Positions 34,121 to 41,968 of a stretch of DNA of 64,000 nucleotides are shown here, one piece after another; positions within the stretch are counted from its first letter, which is position 1; each line of letters starts with the position of its first letter. Source of the stretch: CAVUPF01 sp963743285 (GTDB taxonomy: Bacteria > Actinomycetota > Thermoleophilia > Solirubrobacterales > 70-9); the NCBI GenBank assembly GCA_963743285.1, contig CAVUPF010000002.1:310001-374000 (forward strand), written 5' to 3'. Position numbers and translations under genes: made by a program. Under the pieces are notes generated by a model. The model was not told where the DNA came from. It saw only the letters and a program-made list of their open reading frames with translations, and ran no database searches.

Positions 34121-34674
34121 CAGCTTTCGGCGAGCAGCCGATCGACTCCCGCCAGGGCACGACGACCGCGAACGCGCTCATACCGGCGGGCGCGGCGTGC
34201 CACCTTCTCTGCTTCTGATCGCAGCTCGGCCCAGCGGGCCTCGCGATCGACAATCACGCGGCCCTCCCGCAGTGCTTCGGCGAAGAGGAGCGGGCTGGCT
34301 TCGGCGTCATCGACGCTCAGCACATCCACCTCGTGCCCCAGCAGCCCTTCGAGCTTCAGCTCTAGATCGACGATCCGGACTAGCGAGGAGTCCCGCATCT
34401 CGACCAGAAGATCGAGGTCGCTCTCCTGACCGTTCTCACCGCGCGCGCTTGAGCCGAAGAGAAGGGCGAAGCGGACGTTGTGTTCGGTGCGAAGCGCCGC
34501 CCGCAGCTGCGCCAGCAGCGACCACTGGCGCAGGACGTACTCTTTCTCGAGCGTGGAGAGCCTGAGGCGCCGGGGCGAGAGCCGTTCTCCTCTCAAGGTC
34601 CCCTCCGAAACCGCGCGGCGCAGGGTGCGCTCGCTGGCCCCTACTTGTTGAGCGAGTTGGCCGAGATCAGTCAT
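34120..34674 (-). CDS. mntA: MntA-like minimal nucleotidyltransferase antitoxin with N-terminal HTH
   Basis: 184 residues. The nucleotidyltransferase motif GSSARGENGQESDLD (about residue 73) is GSX10DXD, the MntA antitoxin signature; a third Asp is likely in DREARW or VDVLSVDD. Ahead of it is a helix-turn-helix-like segment (LGQLAQQVGASERTLRRAVS, residues 4-23), so the protein may both AMPylate HepT and bind its own operator. Immediately upstream of hepT in one operon. Confidence 0.85.
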   Translation of the reverse strand: MTDLGQLAQQVGASERTLRRAVSEGTLRGERLSPRRLRLSTLEKEYVLRQWSLLAQLRAALRTEHNVRFALLFGSSARGENGQESDLDLLVEMRDSSLVRIVDLELKLEGLLGHEVDVLSVDDAEASPLLFAEALREGRVIVDREARWAELRSEAEKVARRARRYERVRGRRALAGVDRLLAES

Positions 34675-34699
34675 GTGTCCATTGTATCGTGCTCATGTG
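34671..34699 (-). promoter_or_regulatory. leaderless promoter and direct-repeat operator of mntA-hepT
   Basis: On the minus strand TACAAT (-10, 34686-34681) is 6 bases before ATG 34674. Two copies of TCATGTG (34671-34677, 34693-34699 on the plus strand) are 22 bases apart, about two helical turns, bracketing the -10: a good candidate operator for the HTH of MntA. Confidence 0.5.
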
Positions 34700-34791
34700 A
34701 CCGTAAAAGTCTCAGTCAGCGCACGCTGGTAGGCGCCTGCCTGGTCCTGGGCGTCGATGAAGCGTCTGAGCCGGTAGGGGTCATCGGCCAT
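34693..34791 (-). pseudogene. truncated DUF1810 gene, N-terminal piece
   Basis: MADDPYRLRRFIDAQDQAGA followed by YQRALTE is nearly identical to the first 27 residues of the intact DUF1810 protein (41965-42393), then the frame diverges and ends. The upstream DNA to about 34890 also resembles the DNA upstream of the intact gene. A partial duplicate. Confidence 0.8.
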
Positions 34792-34965
34792 TTTATGGAG
34801 CGTAGGAGGCTGGAAAGTCGGACTCCCAATGCGCAGCTCTTCAGTTTCGCCGCCGGCTTGATCTGCAGCTCGGGCCCGTGCAATCGGCGAGGGCGCACGG
34901 CACTCCGCAAGAGCGCCGGAGGGCGGCGAGGCGCGAGTCAGGCGGGGCCAGTAGGTTCGCAACAG

Positions 34966-35784
34966 GTGGAGGGCTCCGAGCCGACTTCAGCGATCGAGAT
35001 CGACGGGCGGCGGTTCGCCTGGCGCTCGGTCGGGCGCGGGCCGAAGCTGTTGCTGGTCAACGGCTACGCGGCGACGAGCGCGGACTGGGACCCGGGCTTC
35101 CTGATGGGGCTGGCGCGCTCCTTCGAGGTGATCTGCCCCGACAACCGCGGCGTCGGAGGCTCCGAGCCGGCAGAGGGCGAGCTGACGATCGACGCGATGG
35201 CGGCCGACCTCGAGTCCCTGCTCGACGCCCTGGACCTCGAATCCGTCCCGCTCGTCGGCTGGTCGATGGGCGGCTTCATCGCCCAGCGCCTCGCGGCGCG
35301 CTCGCCGCGGCGCGTCGAGGCGATGGCGCTCCTCGCGACCGATCCCGGTGGCCCCGGCGCGGCTCTCCTTGAGCCAGAGGCCTGGTCCCGGCTTACCGAT
35401 CACGCGAGCCCGCCCCGCGCCCAGGCCTCGCAGTTGATCTCGGTGCTCTTCCCGCCCGAGCTGGCGCCGGAGGTCGATCGCAGTTTCGGCGATCTCGTCG
35501 CGGCGGCCCGGGCGGCTCTCTCGGTCGAGGTGCTGGCGGCCCAGGAGGTGGCGATGATCGCCTGGCACACCGCCGAGCAGCCGCGGCCAGAGAGCGACGG
35601 AAGCCCGCCGACCTTGATCGCCCACGCCAGCGCCGACGTTGTGATCCCGGCCGCCAACGCCGCGGCGCTCGCGGACGCTTGGCCCGACAGCCGGGTCGAG
35701 CTCTTCGACGGCTGCGGGCACGCCTTCTTCGCCCAGGAGCCACAGCGCGCAGCCCGCCTGATCGGCTCCTTCCTCGGTGCCTGA
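34966..35784 (+). CDS. alpha/beta hydrolase
   Basis: 272 residues from GTG 34966. Oxyanion-side strand LLLVNGYAATSADWDPGF, ICPDNRGVGGSEP, nucleophile elbow GWSMGGF (Ser about 98), acidic residue likely in SADVVIP, and catalytic His in DGCGHAFFAQEP near the end. Full-length hydrolase fold with a short cap. Substrate unknown; esterase, lipase or peroxidase-like activity are all possible. The frame is open further upstream, but that DNA matches the duplicated DUF1810 flank. Confidence 0.88.
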   Translation: MEGSEPTSAIEIDGRRFAWRSVGRGPKLLLVNGYAATSADWDPGFLMGLARSFEVICPDNRGVGGSEPAEGELTIDAMAADLESLLDALDLESVPLVGWSMGGFIAQRLAARSPRRVEAMALLATDPGGPGAALLEPEAWSRLTDHASPPRAQASQLISVLFPPELAPEVDRSFGDLVAAARAALSVEVLAAQEVAMIAWHTAEQPRPESDGSPPTLIAHASADVVIPAANAAALADAWPDSRVELFDGCGHAFFAQEPQRAARLIGSFLGA

Positions 35785-35796
35785 GCTGGCCGGCGC

Positions 35797-36027
35797 CTAC
35801 GCCGTCGGCCTGCGCCGCGCCGCGAGGAATCCGACTGCCAGTGCCGCCAGCCCCAGCGCCACACAGGCGATGCCGAGTCCACTCCGCGGAGAGGTGTCGC
35901 CGTGGGTCGGCCCCATGAACCCGGGCAGCGATTGGCACTCGACGCTCAGGTAGACGGCGCCGAACGCCAGCAGCACCAGGCCGATGACGCCGGCCGCCAG
36001 CACCCGCAAGCTCACCTCGCCTCGCAC
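35797..36027 (-). CDS. small two-pass membrane protein
   Basis: About 76 residues from GTG 36027. Two hydrophobic segments (LRVLAAGVIGLVLLAFGAVY and GIACVALGLAALAVGFLAA) joined by an outer loop with one Cys and ending RRRPTA. An upstream start would give 93 residues. No family recognised. Confidence 0.55.
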   Translation of the reverse strand: MRGEVSLRVLAAGVIGLVLLAFGAVYLSVECQSLPGFMGPTHGDTSPRSGLGIACVALGLAALAVGFLAARRRPTA

Positions 36028-36107
36028 GGGACAGAGGCTACCCACCTGCTGGCCGCGGGCCAAGCCCCGCCGCCGCATCCCCGCTCTGCATCACCCATAC
36101 TCCCCCT

Positions 36108-36440
36108 GTGCCCACGCCGCTGATCGAGTTCCCCGCCGATGACCCCGGCCGCGCCCTTCGCTTCTGGGCCGCGGTGCTCGGGGCAGGGCTGGAGCCGAGG
36201 ACAGCTGAGGCGGGTGCCGGCTGGGAATTTGAGAGCGACGGCCTCCGCCTCGGCCTCCACGAGCGTGGCCCCGGCCCGGGCGACAGCGCCTCGCTCCCCT
36301 ATTTCACGGTCTCCGACCTGCCTATTGCCCTTGGGCAGGTCCGCGAGCACGGCGGCTCGATCGTTCACCCCGGCGAGCGCTGGGCGATCTGCCGGGACTC
36401 TGAGGGCAGCCCCTTTGCGCTTGCGCAGGCGGCTGCCTGA
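36108..36440 (+). CDS. VOC-family (glyoxalase/bleomycin resistance-like) protein
   Basis: 110 residues, one vicinal-oxygen-chelate half-fold: LIEFPADDPGRALRFWAAVL at the start, FESDGLRLGLHE, PYFTVSDLPIALGQVREHGG, and the end strand RDSEGSPFALAQA. Single-domain VOC proteins dimerise; without substrate-specific residues visible the activity is not assigned. Confidence 0.85.
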   Translation: MPTPLIEFPADDPGRALRFWAAVLGAGLEPRTAEAGAGWEFESDGLRLGLHERGPGPGDSASLPYFTVSDLPIALGQVREHGGSIVHPGERWAICRDSEGSPFALAQAAA

Positions 36441-36450
36441 CCGTTTCGCG

Positions 36451-36516
36451 GTCCCCGGTCTCCAAACCGTTGGCCGTTGCAAGTCGGCTCGTGGGCTCGA
36501 ATCCCACCCCCTCCGC
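36451..36516 (+). pseudogene. 3' fragment of a class II (Ser-like) tRNA
   Basis: Contains an anticodon-stem-like GGTCTCCAAACC, a long variable arm, a T arm GTGGG-CTCGAAT-CCCAC and an acceptor 3' strand CCCCTCCG. The matching 5' acceptor strand and D arm are absent: the DNA before it is the end of the VOC gene. Two similar fragments lie at 38431 and 41010. May be an attachment-site remnant of an integrated element. Confidence 0.5.
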
Positions 36517-36526
36517 TTTTTAGTGC

Positions 36527-36553
36527 GCAATCCCGCTCCGGGAGCGGGATTGC
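36527..36553. repeat. perfect 13-bp inverted repeat
   Basis: GCAATCCCGCTCC, one base, GGAGCGGGATTGC. It follows the tRNA-like fragment and TTTTT. No T-run comes after it on either strand, so I do not call it an intrinsic terminator. The rest of 36441-36803 shows no gene. Confidence 0.7.
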
Positions 36554-36803
36554 GGGACATCCGGCCTCCCCGTGTCGGAGAGATCAACGGAGTTCCACAG
36601 GGGTCAATAAAAGGCCCCTTTTGACCTCTTTCGTTCCCCCCACGTTCCCAGCCCCGAGTAGACCTGGCGGGGTGCGCCTCCCGCCACATCGGCCACGCCT
36701 GCGGCCCGCGCGGTGGCGCATCCCTTCTGACTTTGGAGGACTCCAGGCACTCTCCGTGGAGGTCCCATTCCCCCCCTTGGTGATGTAAACGACCGAACCG
36801 ATC

Positions 36804-37760
36804 TTACCTTCTAAGTTCGTAATTTGCTCGCTTGGTCGAGTAGACGATGAATGCAACCGAGGCGCAGATCGCGGCACCCATTTGAACGAGATCAGACGCC
36901 ACTCGTATCAACGCATCGGTATGCAGCGACGACGAATAGAACGAACTGACGGCGTTTAGGCTAATGATGGAGCCAACGCTGGAGCCAAGGAGGGCGAGCG
37001 CGAGCAGGGCGGCGCTCGTGCCTAGGAGGTTGTCGCGCCTTGCCATATACCTGCGGAGAAAAGCGAAAGAAGCCAGTATCCAACCTAAGACAAATACGAA
37101 GCTGGATGTAGCGACGATGATCAGGCCGTTAGTGTAGCCACCGTAAGTGGAACTCGCATCGGCCGAGAGGGTCGCTTGCAATACCTCCGATGAGGCCAGT
37201 GCCGTGAAGGAAATCGCCAATGCAATTACTCCCCAACTTAGATTTCTGTCCCGTTCGCTAAACGCCGTCTGGTCATCGCTTGAAGCCCTAAAGAACGCTT
37301 TGGCGATAGGAACGGCCGCTATTACCTGTACCAAGGAGTAAGTTGCTATCAGGATTTCGGACGCTAGCTGCCGGTGCGACAGGAATATACCGGTACTGTT
37401 GTAGATGATCACAGTGAGGGTTGCCATCAGATAAAGCGCAATCGCTATACCCATCGACATCGTGGCAATGCCCAGGATGCGCTGTCGCCGATGGGATGAC
37501 GAACCGAATGCAGCCGCGACGAGGCCAAAGCCAATGGCAAGTGGGATATCATGCGCGAGATTAAGCGCTGCTGAGATCTGATAAGCGGAAAGGGTTGGGT
37601 ACTTAAAGAAGTAACCCACGCCGATGAGATCTGCGCTTGCCAATAAGACGGCCGCTGCGAGCCCGATCACGCCCGCAGCGATCAGCAGCTTATCGCGGGT
37701 ACATCTAGTTTCCGTCATTCTTGATGACGCTGGCCCGCTCGATGTTGTTGCGCCTATCAT
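36804..37760 (-). CDS. multi-pass membrane protein of unknown function
   Basis: 318 residues with about eight hydrophobic segments (for example LLIAAGVIGLAAAVLLASAD, LAIGFGLVAAAFG, IIVATSSFVFVLGWILASFA, LLALALLGSSVGSIISL). ATG 37760 overlaps the stop of the upstream gene. Base composition and codon use are visibly less GC-rich than the surroundings, suggesting acquisition from elsewhere. No family recognised. Confidence 0.75.
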   Translation of the reverse strand: MIGATTSSGPASSRMTETRCTRDKLLIAAGVIGLAAAVLLASADLIGVGYFFKYPTLSAYQISAALNLAHDIPLAIGFGLVAAAFGSSSHRRQRILGIATMSMGIAIALYLMATLTVIIYNSTGIFLSHRQLASEILIATYSLVQVIAAVPIAKAFFRASSDDQTAFSERDRNLSWGVIALAISFTALASSEVLQATLSADASSTYGGYTNGLIIVATSSFVFVLGWILASFAFLRRYMARRDNLLGTSAALLALALLGSSVGSIISLNAVSSFYSSSLHTDALIRVASDLVQMGAAICASVAFIVYSTKRANYELRR

Positions 37761-38275
37761 TCCTCGTTATCCGCCTCCCATTCTCGTCTGATCTTGCGCG
37801 GGGTCCGAGTTGAGGCTCCCCAGCTAGGCGGGTCAACGGCCCCCCAGTAGTGCATTCGGTTGGGAGAGCTTGGATTGATGTACCAGCCCTTTGGCCTGCT
37901 CTGATCAGGGTAGGCCCGTGGATTCCACGTGCGGCTGACCTTCTCAAGTGCATCGGCGGTAAGAGGCGGGGCCTCACCCCAGACGAACTTTCGCGATGTC
38001 GGCGCCAATAGGCAGCCCAATCGGATGGCGGCGAGAATGACTGACCACAACACCATCGCCATGAAGGGGAATGTGACCACGGCGACGGCGTCACCAAAGA
38101 CCACAAGAGACCACGCAACTCGACTGCCGCGGAGCACAAATACGATAAGGACGACGGTGAGGAGGATCCCTCCCCAGGCGAGAGCCGGTCTCGAGGTCGC
38201 GTTGAAGGCCCCGTATATAAGGTTGGGGATCGCGATTACCGCAAAGATCCGGATCGGAAGCGGGCTGCTCCTCAT
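37757..38275 (-). CDS. membrane protein with soluble C-terminal tail, unknown function
   Basis: 172 residues: three to four hydrophobic segments in the first 95 residues (IRIFAVIAIPNLIYGAF, LAWGGILLTVVLIVFVL, MAMVLWSVILAAIRLGCLL), then a hydrophilic Trp/Pro/Arg-rich tail (RAYPDQSRPKGWYINPSSPN). Overlaps the following gene by 4 bases (ATGA), so the two are probably co-translated. Moderate GC like its neighbour. Family unknown. Confidence 0.7.
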   Translation of the reverse strand: MRSSPLPIRIFAVIAIPNLIYGAFNATSRPALAWGGILLTVVLIVFVLRGSRVAWSLVVFGDAVAVVTFPFMAMVLWSVILAAIRLGCLLAPTSRKFVWGEAPPLTADALEKVSRTWNPRAYPDQSRPKGWYINPSSPNRMHYWGAVDPPSWGASTRTPRKIRREWEADNEE

Positions 38276-38430
38276 GCCGATCCGGGCACGCTATCTGAAG
38301 CCTGTACCTCGGACCTTCGCTGTGCCCAGCCAGGCAGAGCTCTGCAGGGTCACCCCGACGATCGCGAAATCGATCGCTCGCAGCGCCGGGGGGCGGCCTC
38401 AAAAGGCTTGGACAGGCCTGACCCCCCAAA

Positions 38431-38508
38431 TCGAGAGGTCCGCTCGAAAACCGTTAGCGGCCGCAAGGCGGCTCGGGGGTTCGAAATTCCACCCCTGCAC
38501 CTCTCCGC
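38431..38508 (+). pseudogene. 3' fragment of a class II (Ser CGA-like) tRNA
   Basis: CGCTCGAAAACCGTT resembles a Ser(CGA) anticodon arm; a GC-rich variable hairpin (GCGGCC-GCAA-GGC) and a T arm with one extra base (GGGGGTTCGAAATTCCACCC) follow, then CTCTCCGC like an acceptor end. No D arm. The rest of the 345-base gap 38276-38621 shows no gene. Confidence 0.45.
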
Positions 38509-38621
38509 TTGCAATGAGGAGCGTTGGCTCAAGTGATCATTGGGTTGTTCGGAGCTAACTCGGACGGTGTGCAGCTGCAGATGCGGGTCGCGCCAAACTT
38601 TCTCTGGCGACGACTCGGCTC

Positions 38622-39215
38622 TCAGCTGGCCAAGCTTTCCACCAGCTGAATCAGTGCCGGCTCAACCTCCCGGCGAGCCTTGCTCGGATCGGGGGCATTG
38701 GCGATCATCATCCCGGCCTCTCCGACTGCGCCAAGTAAGAGGTGGGCAAGCGGCTGGACGGGCTGTGGGGCTAACAGCCCTTGGGTGATTCCCAGCTCCA
38801 GTCCGGCTGTTACTAGGCCCAGGCCGTACTTCTGGTCAACTGATCGCCATTCTTGCCAGCCGAGCACCGCCGGTGCGTCGACCAGGCTGATCTGCGCAAA
38901 ATGCGGGTCCATACATGCGTCGAGAAATGCAACGACTCCCACCTTCAGCATCCGCAGAGGATCTTCGCCAGCCGCAGCAAGCTTCTCGGCGATGCTCTGA
39001 GCAAGCTCCGCCTCGAGCTCCTCATAGACGGCCCTGAAGAGATCCTTCTTATCCTTAAAGTGGTAGTAGAGGCCACCCCGCGTCGTTTTGGCTGCGCGCA
39101 CGATCTCCTCGGTGCCGACCTCGGCGAAGCCGCGACGGGCAAAGAGTCTGCGGCCTGCTTTGATCAGGCGCGCTTTCGTCGCCGCAGCGCGTTCGGCTTT
39201 CGTCTTCTGGGGCAT
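38622..39215 (-). CDS. TetR-family transcriptional regulator
   Basis: 197 residues from ATG 39215 (MPQKTKAERAAATKARLIKA). Typical HTH: LFARRGFAEVGTEEIVRAAK, TTRGGLYYHFKDKKDLFRAV. The C-terminal domain has the ISLVDAPAVLGWQEWRSVD and LLLGAVGEAGMMIANAPD patterns of a common TetR subgroup. The -10-like TACGCT lies 7 bases before the ATG and an inverted repeat covers the promoter, so it likely represses itself and perhaps the divergent membrane gene at 39403. Confidence 0.9.
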   Translation of the reverse strand: MPQKTKAERAAATKARLIKAGRRLFARRGFAEVGTEEIVRAAKTTRGGLYYHFKDKKDLFRAVYEELEAELAQSIAEKLAAAGEDPLRMLKVGVVAFLDACMDPHFAQISLVDAPAVLGWQEWRSVDQKYGLGLVTAGLELGITQGLLAPQPVQPLAHLLLGAVGEAGMMIANAPDPSKARREVEPALIQLVESLAS

Positions 39216-39231
39216 CCGCCCAAGCGTATCC

Positions 39232-39250
39232 GTCTTGTTTTTCCCAAGAC
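39232..39250. promoter_or_regulatory. candidate TetR operator
   Basis: Perfect inverted repeat GTCTTG-TTTTTCC-CAAGAC, 17 bases upstream of the regulator's start, in the divergent region between 38622-39215 and 39403-39855. Position and symmetry fit an autoregulatory TetR site. Confidence 0.5.
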
Positions 39251-39402
39251 ACTCGCCTGGGAAAACAGGCAGACTGTCTGCTACTTTCATTAAGTCGTGA
39301 GTGAAGCGATCCAGGGCGCCGGTGCATGACTCCCGATGTCCGTCGCTTGCCTGCCGACGATGAGGTCATCTGAGGGGGCGTACTTATTGGGAGAGAGAGC
39401 TG

Positions 39403-39855
39403 ATGAAGCGGCGTATTCAGCGAAGGTCACGCACATGCAGCCCTGCTAGAGGGTTGGCGACGGGCGCCATCTTGGTTGCAATGCTCCTGGCAGCACTTTC
39501 TCTGTGGACAGCGATCCCGCTGATCTGGATCTACATCGGCTCGCGGGTCTCCCGCACGCAGTTCCCCAGCGGCGGTCCCTATGCGATCGTCGCGGTCGGG
39601 ATCGTCGGCTCCGTGCTTGTCGTCGCTTGGCTGATTGGGCGGCTCAACGGCCTCTACGTGAGGATCACCGGTACCAACCGCCTGGCTCCGGCGCGGCCGA
39701 CTTGGTTGAAGAGCATGCGCGAGGATTCCGCCAGGCTCGACAGCACCACGGTCGTCGAGGCCGTGATGATGAGTTCGGTCCTGCTGGCGGCGCTGGTGCT
39801 GACGGTGTGGTTCTTCTTGCTGGCCAAAGAACCGCCGCCCAGCCCGGGGCCATGA
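39403..39855 (+). CDS. three-pass membrane protein
   Basis: 150 residues, GGGAGAG upstream of ATG 39403. Hydrophobic segments ATGAILVAMLLAALSLWTAI, YAIVAVGIVGSVLVVAWLIG and AVMMSSVLLAALVLTVWFFL; conserved-looking loop RLNGLYVRITGTNRL. Divergent from the TetR gene, which may control it. No family recognised. Confidence 0.75.
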   Translation: MKRRIQRRSRTCSPARGLATGAILVAMLLAALSLWTAIPLIWIYIGSRVSRTQFPSGGPYAIVAVGIVGSVLVVAWLIGRLNGLYVRITGTNRLAPARPTWLKSMREDSARLDSTTVVEAVMMSSVLLAALVLTVWFFLLAKEPPPSPGP

Positions 39856-40041
39856 GCACCAGCCGCCTCGACAGAGGCATCCCTCCGCCATCCAAGGACG
39901 TCTCTTAACAAACAGGCATCTTGTATGCTAGCCTTTCAAAGGCGAAGCGCTGGTGGGCAACGACAGCGAACCCGCACCATCAGGACGAGTTCGATTGCTG
40001 AGCCGGATAAGTCCTCAAGCGACGATGAAACGGAGAGCTAC

Positions 40042-40800
40042 ATGCGCAGGCGACTGACCGTGATGAGTGCCCTTGCCGCAGTGACCGCGCTCAGCGCTTG
40101 CGTCGCAGCCATTGCCGCCGGCGAAGCGCCGACGATCGTGCGCGCAGGGAACCTGGTGTTGACGCTGAACGGCGGCGTCTCTCCCAAAGCACTGCCGAAG
40201 TCGAAACTGGCGCCGATCACGCTGCACGTCAGCGGCAACATCGCCACCGTGGACGGCTCTCAACCGCCGGCGCTGGAGAACTTCATCCTTGACACCGGCA
40301 GGACAGGCGCGATCGAAACCAAGGGGGTGCCGGCTTGCAGCAAGGGAAAGCTGGAAGCAACGAGCACTGCGGCCGCTGAACGGGCCTGCCGGGGTGCGAT
40401 TGTCGGCAGAGGCAGCACCGAAGTCAGAGTGGCCTTTCCCGAATCCGAGCCGTTCACCGCCAAGGGCCCATTGGTGATCTTCAATGGGGGCACAAAGGGC
40501 GGCAAGACGCTGATCTTTATCCACGCCTACGTCGCGGTTCCAGCGCCGACGGCTATCGTCGAAACCATCACCATCACCAAGGAGCACAAAGGCCCTTACA
40601 ACCTGCATACGGTTGGCCCCATTCCGCCGATTGCCGGCGGTAGCGGCTCGGTTACCGCTTTCAATCTGACCATTAATCGCAGGGGCTACCTGATGGCGAG
40701 TTGCGTCGGAGGCATGTTCCTCGCTCACGTCCTCGCGGTATTTCGAGACGGCACCGAAGTTTCGGGCGATTTTACCCGGCCCTGTGAGCCGATCGGCTGA
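40042..40800 (+). CDS. secreted protein of unknown function (paralogue of 27194 gene)
   Basis: 252 residues from ATG 40042 (GGAGAG upstream). Signal peptide about 6-28 (TVMSALAAVTALSACVAAIA). Shares with the 27194 gene: AGNLVLTLNGGVSPKALPKS, ESEPFTAKGPLVIFNG, YVAVPAPTAIVETI, PPIAGGSGSV, and a Cys near the C-terminus (FTRPCEP). The upstream in-frame extension to 39925 has no signal features and is unlikely to be translated. Confidence 0.8.
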   Translation: MRRRLTVMSALAAVTALSACVAAIAAGEAPTIVRAGNLVLTLNGGVSPKALPKSKLAPITLHVSGNIATVDGSQPPALENFILDTGRTGAIETKGVPACSKGKLEATSTAAAERACRGAIVGRGSTEVRVAFPESEPFTAKGPLVIFNGGTKGGKTLIFIHAYVAVPAPTAIVETITITKEHKGPYNLHTVGPIPPIAGGSGSVTAFNLTINRRGYLMASCVGGMFLAHVLAVFRDGTEVSGDFTRPCEPIG

Positions 40801-41009
40801 GCGCGGAGGCGGCGGCACCCGGCTCGGCTCCGCTCCACGCTTTAAAGCGCGTGGCGGAAAACTCTGAGGTCGACTCGCCATGGTCCGCCAGCGCCGCTTG
40901 GCAGGTGTTGGGCGCCTGTGCGATCGCGGCGGTAGCGATCCCGGCGTCGATCGCCCACCGAAGGTCTCAACCCTGGAATCGGGCTTGGATAAAAGACGAT
41001 CTGGCCAAA

Positions 41010-41080
41010 AGAGCCTGCCGCTCGAAAGCGGTTGGCCCTCATCAAGGCGAATCGTCGTTTCGAGCCCACCCATTCGCATT
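41010..41080 (+). pseudogene. degenerate 3' fragment of a class II (Ser-like) tRNA
   Basis: CCGCTCGAAAGCGG resembles a Ser(CGA) anticodon arm, then a long variable segment and TTCGAGCCCACCC like a T arm with one broken stem side. More decayed than the other two fragments. Nothing else is visible in the 328-base gap 40801-41128. Confidence 0.35.
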
Positions 41081-41128
41081 GCAGGACCCAGCCAAGCGGG
41101 CTTGCGCCTGGTTCCCCGGGAGCGGCGC

Positions 41129-41968
41129 TCAGCGCGTCTGCTGCAGGTAGGAGGCGATTGCCTTTGCGATCGCGCTCGCGGCGAGACGCTGGAACGAACG
41201 GCGCACCAGCCGCGCCGCGTCGGCGGAGTTGCGCATGTTGCCGCACTCGATCAGCACCTTCGGGATCGTCGTGAGGTTGAGTCCCGCGAGGTTGTCGCGG
41301 TAGGAGATCCCGCCGCTCCCGTCGTAGGTGCTGACCGGCATCCCGGTCAGCTGGTGGTAGCGCTTGAGCAGTACTCGGCCAAACGCCTTCGAGGCGCCGA
41401 TCACGTGATCGTTGGGGCCGTCGGCGACTGGCTCGAGGACCGTGAAGCCGCCGCCATTCGGGGGCCCGCCGTCGGCGTGGATGTCAATTGCCACGTCCGC
41501 GTGCGCGCGGTTGAGGATCTCCGCGCGCCGGTTGACGCAGGGGCCGACGCCGTGGTTGGACTTACGCGTGAGGACGACCCTGGCACCCTCGGCGCGCAGG
41601 TCGGCGGCAAGGTAGGAGGCGACGTTGAAGTTGAACTGGGCCTCGGTGTAGCCGCCGTCGGTTTCGGTGCCGGTTGTATCGCATGCCTCCTGCTCGCGCC
41701 CGTTCCAGATCAGGTGGTCGATGTAGGCGGGGTCGGTGTAGTTACGGCCGTTGTGGCCGGGATCGATGCCGACGATCTTCCCGGCGAGCGGCAGCGAGGC
41801 GCGATGCACCGCCGGTCCGGCGGTAGCCGACGTGCCGGCGACCGCGGCCCCGGCCAGGGCGCACACGGCGAGCGCCACTGCGATGCAAGATCGTCTGGTC
41901 CGCAAGATCGTGGCTTCCGATCCTCGCACAGCTCGACCGGTGCATAGGAGGCACCGGCGACCGATCAC
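41129..41968 (-). CDS. N-acetylmuramoyl-L-alanine amidase (Amidase_3), secreted
   Basis: 279 residues from GTG 41968. Signal-type segment about 28-52 (IAVALAVCALAGAAVAGTSA). Zinc-amidase motifs: KIVGIDPGHNG (first His), TEAQFNFNVASYLAADL (Glu), DVAIDIHADGG (second His), and VLIECGNMRNSADAARL near the end. It cuts the amide bond between MurNAc and the stem peptide. Its start overlaps the stop of the DUF1810 gene by 4 bases. Confidence 0.92.
   Translation of the reverse strand: MIGRRCLLCTGRAVRGSEATILRTRRSCIAVALAVCALAGAAVAGTSATAGPAVHRASLPLAGKIVGIDPGHNGRNYTDPAYIDHLIWNGREQEACDTTGTETDGGYTEAQFNFNVASYLAADLRAEGARVVLTRKSNHGVGPCVNRRAEILNRAHADVAIDIHADGGPPNGGGFTVLEPVADGPNDHVIGASKAFGRVLLKRYHQLTGMPVSTYDGSGGISYRDNLAGLNLTTIPKVLIECGNMRNSADAARLVRRSFQRLAASAIAKAIASYLQQTR

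Noticed and set aside
36441..36520. Complete tRNA gene
   Set aside because: T arm, variable arm and 3' acceptor strand are present, but no D arm or 5' acceptor strand can be found upstream.
36521..36560. Intrinsic terminator
   Set aside because: The hairpin is perfect, but no T-run follows it on either strand.
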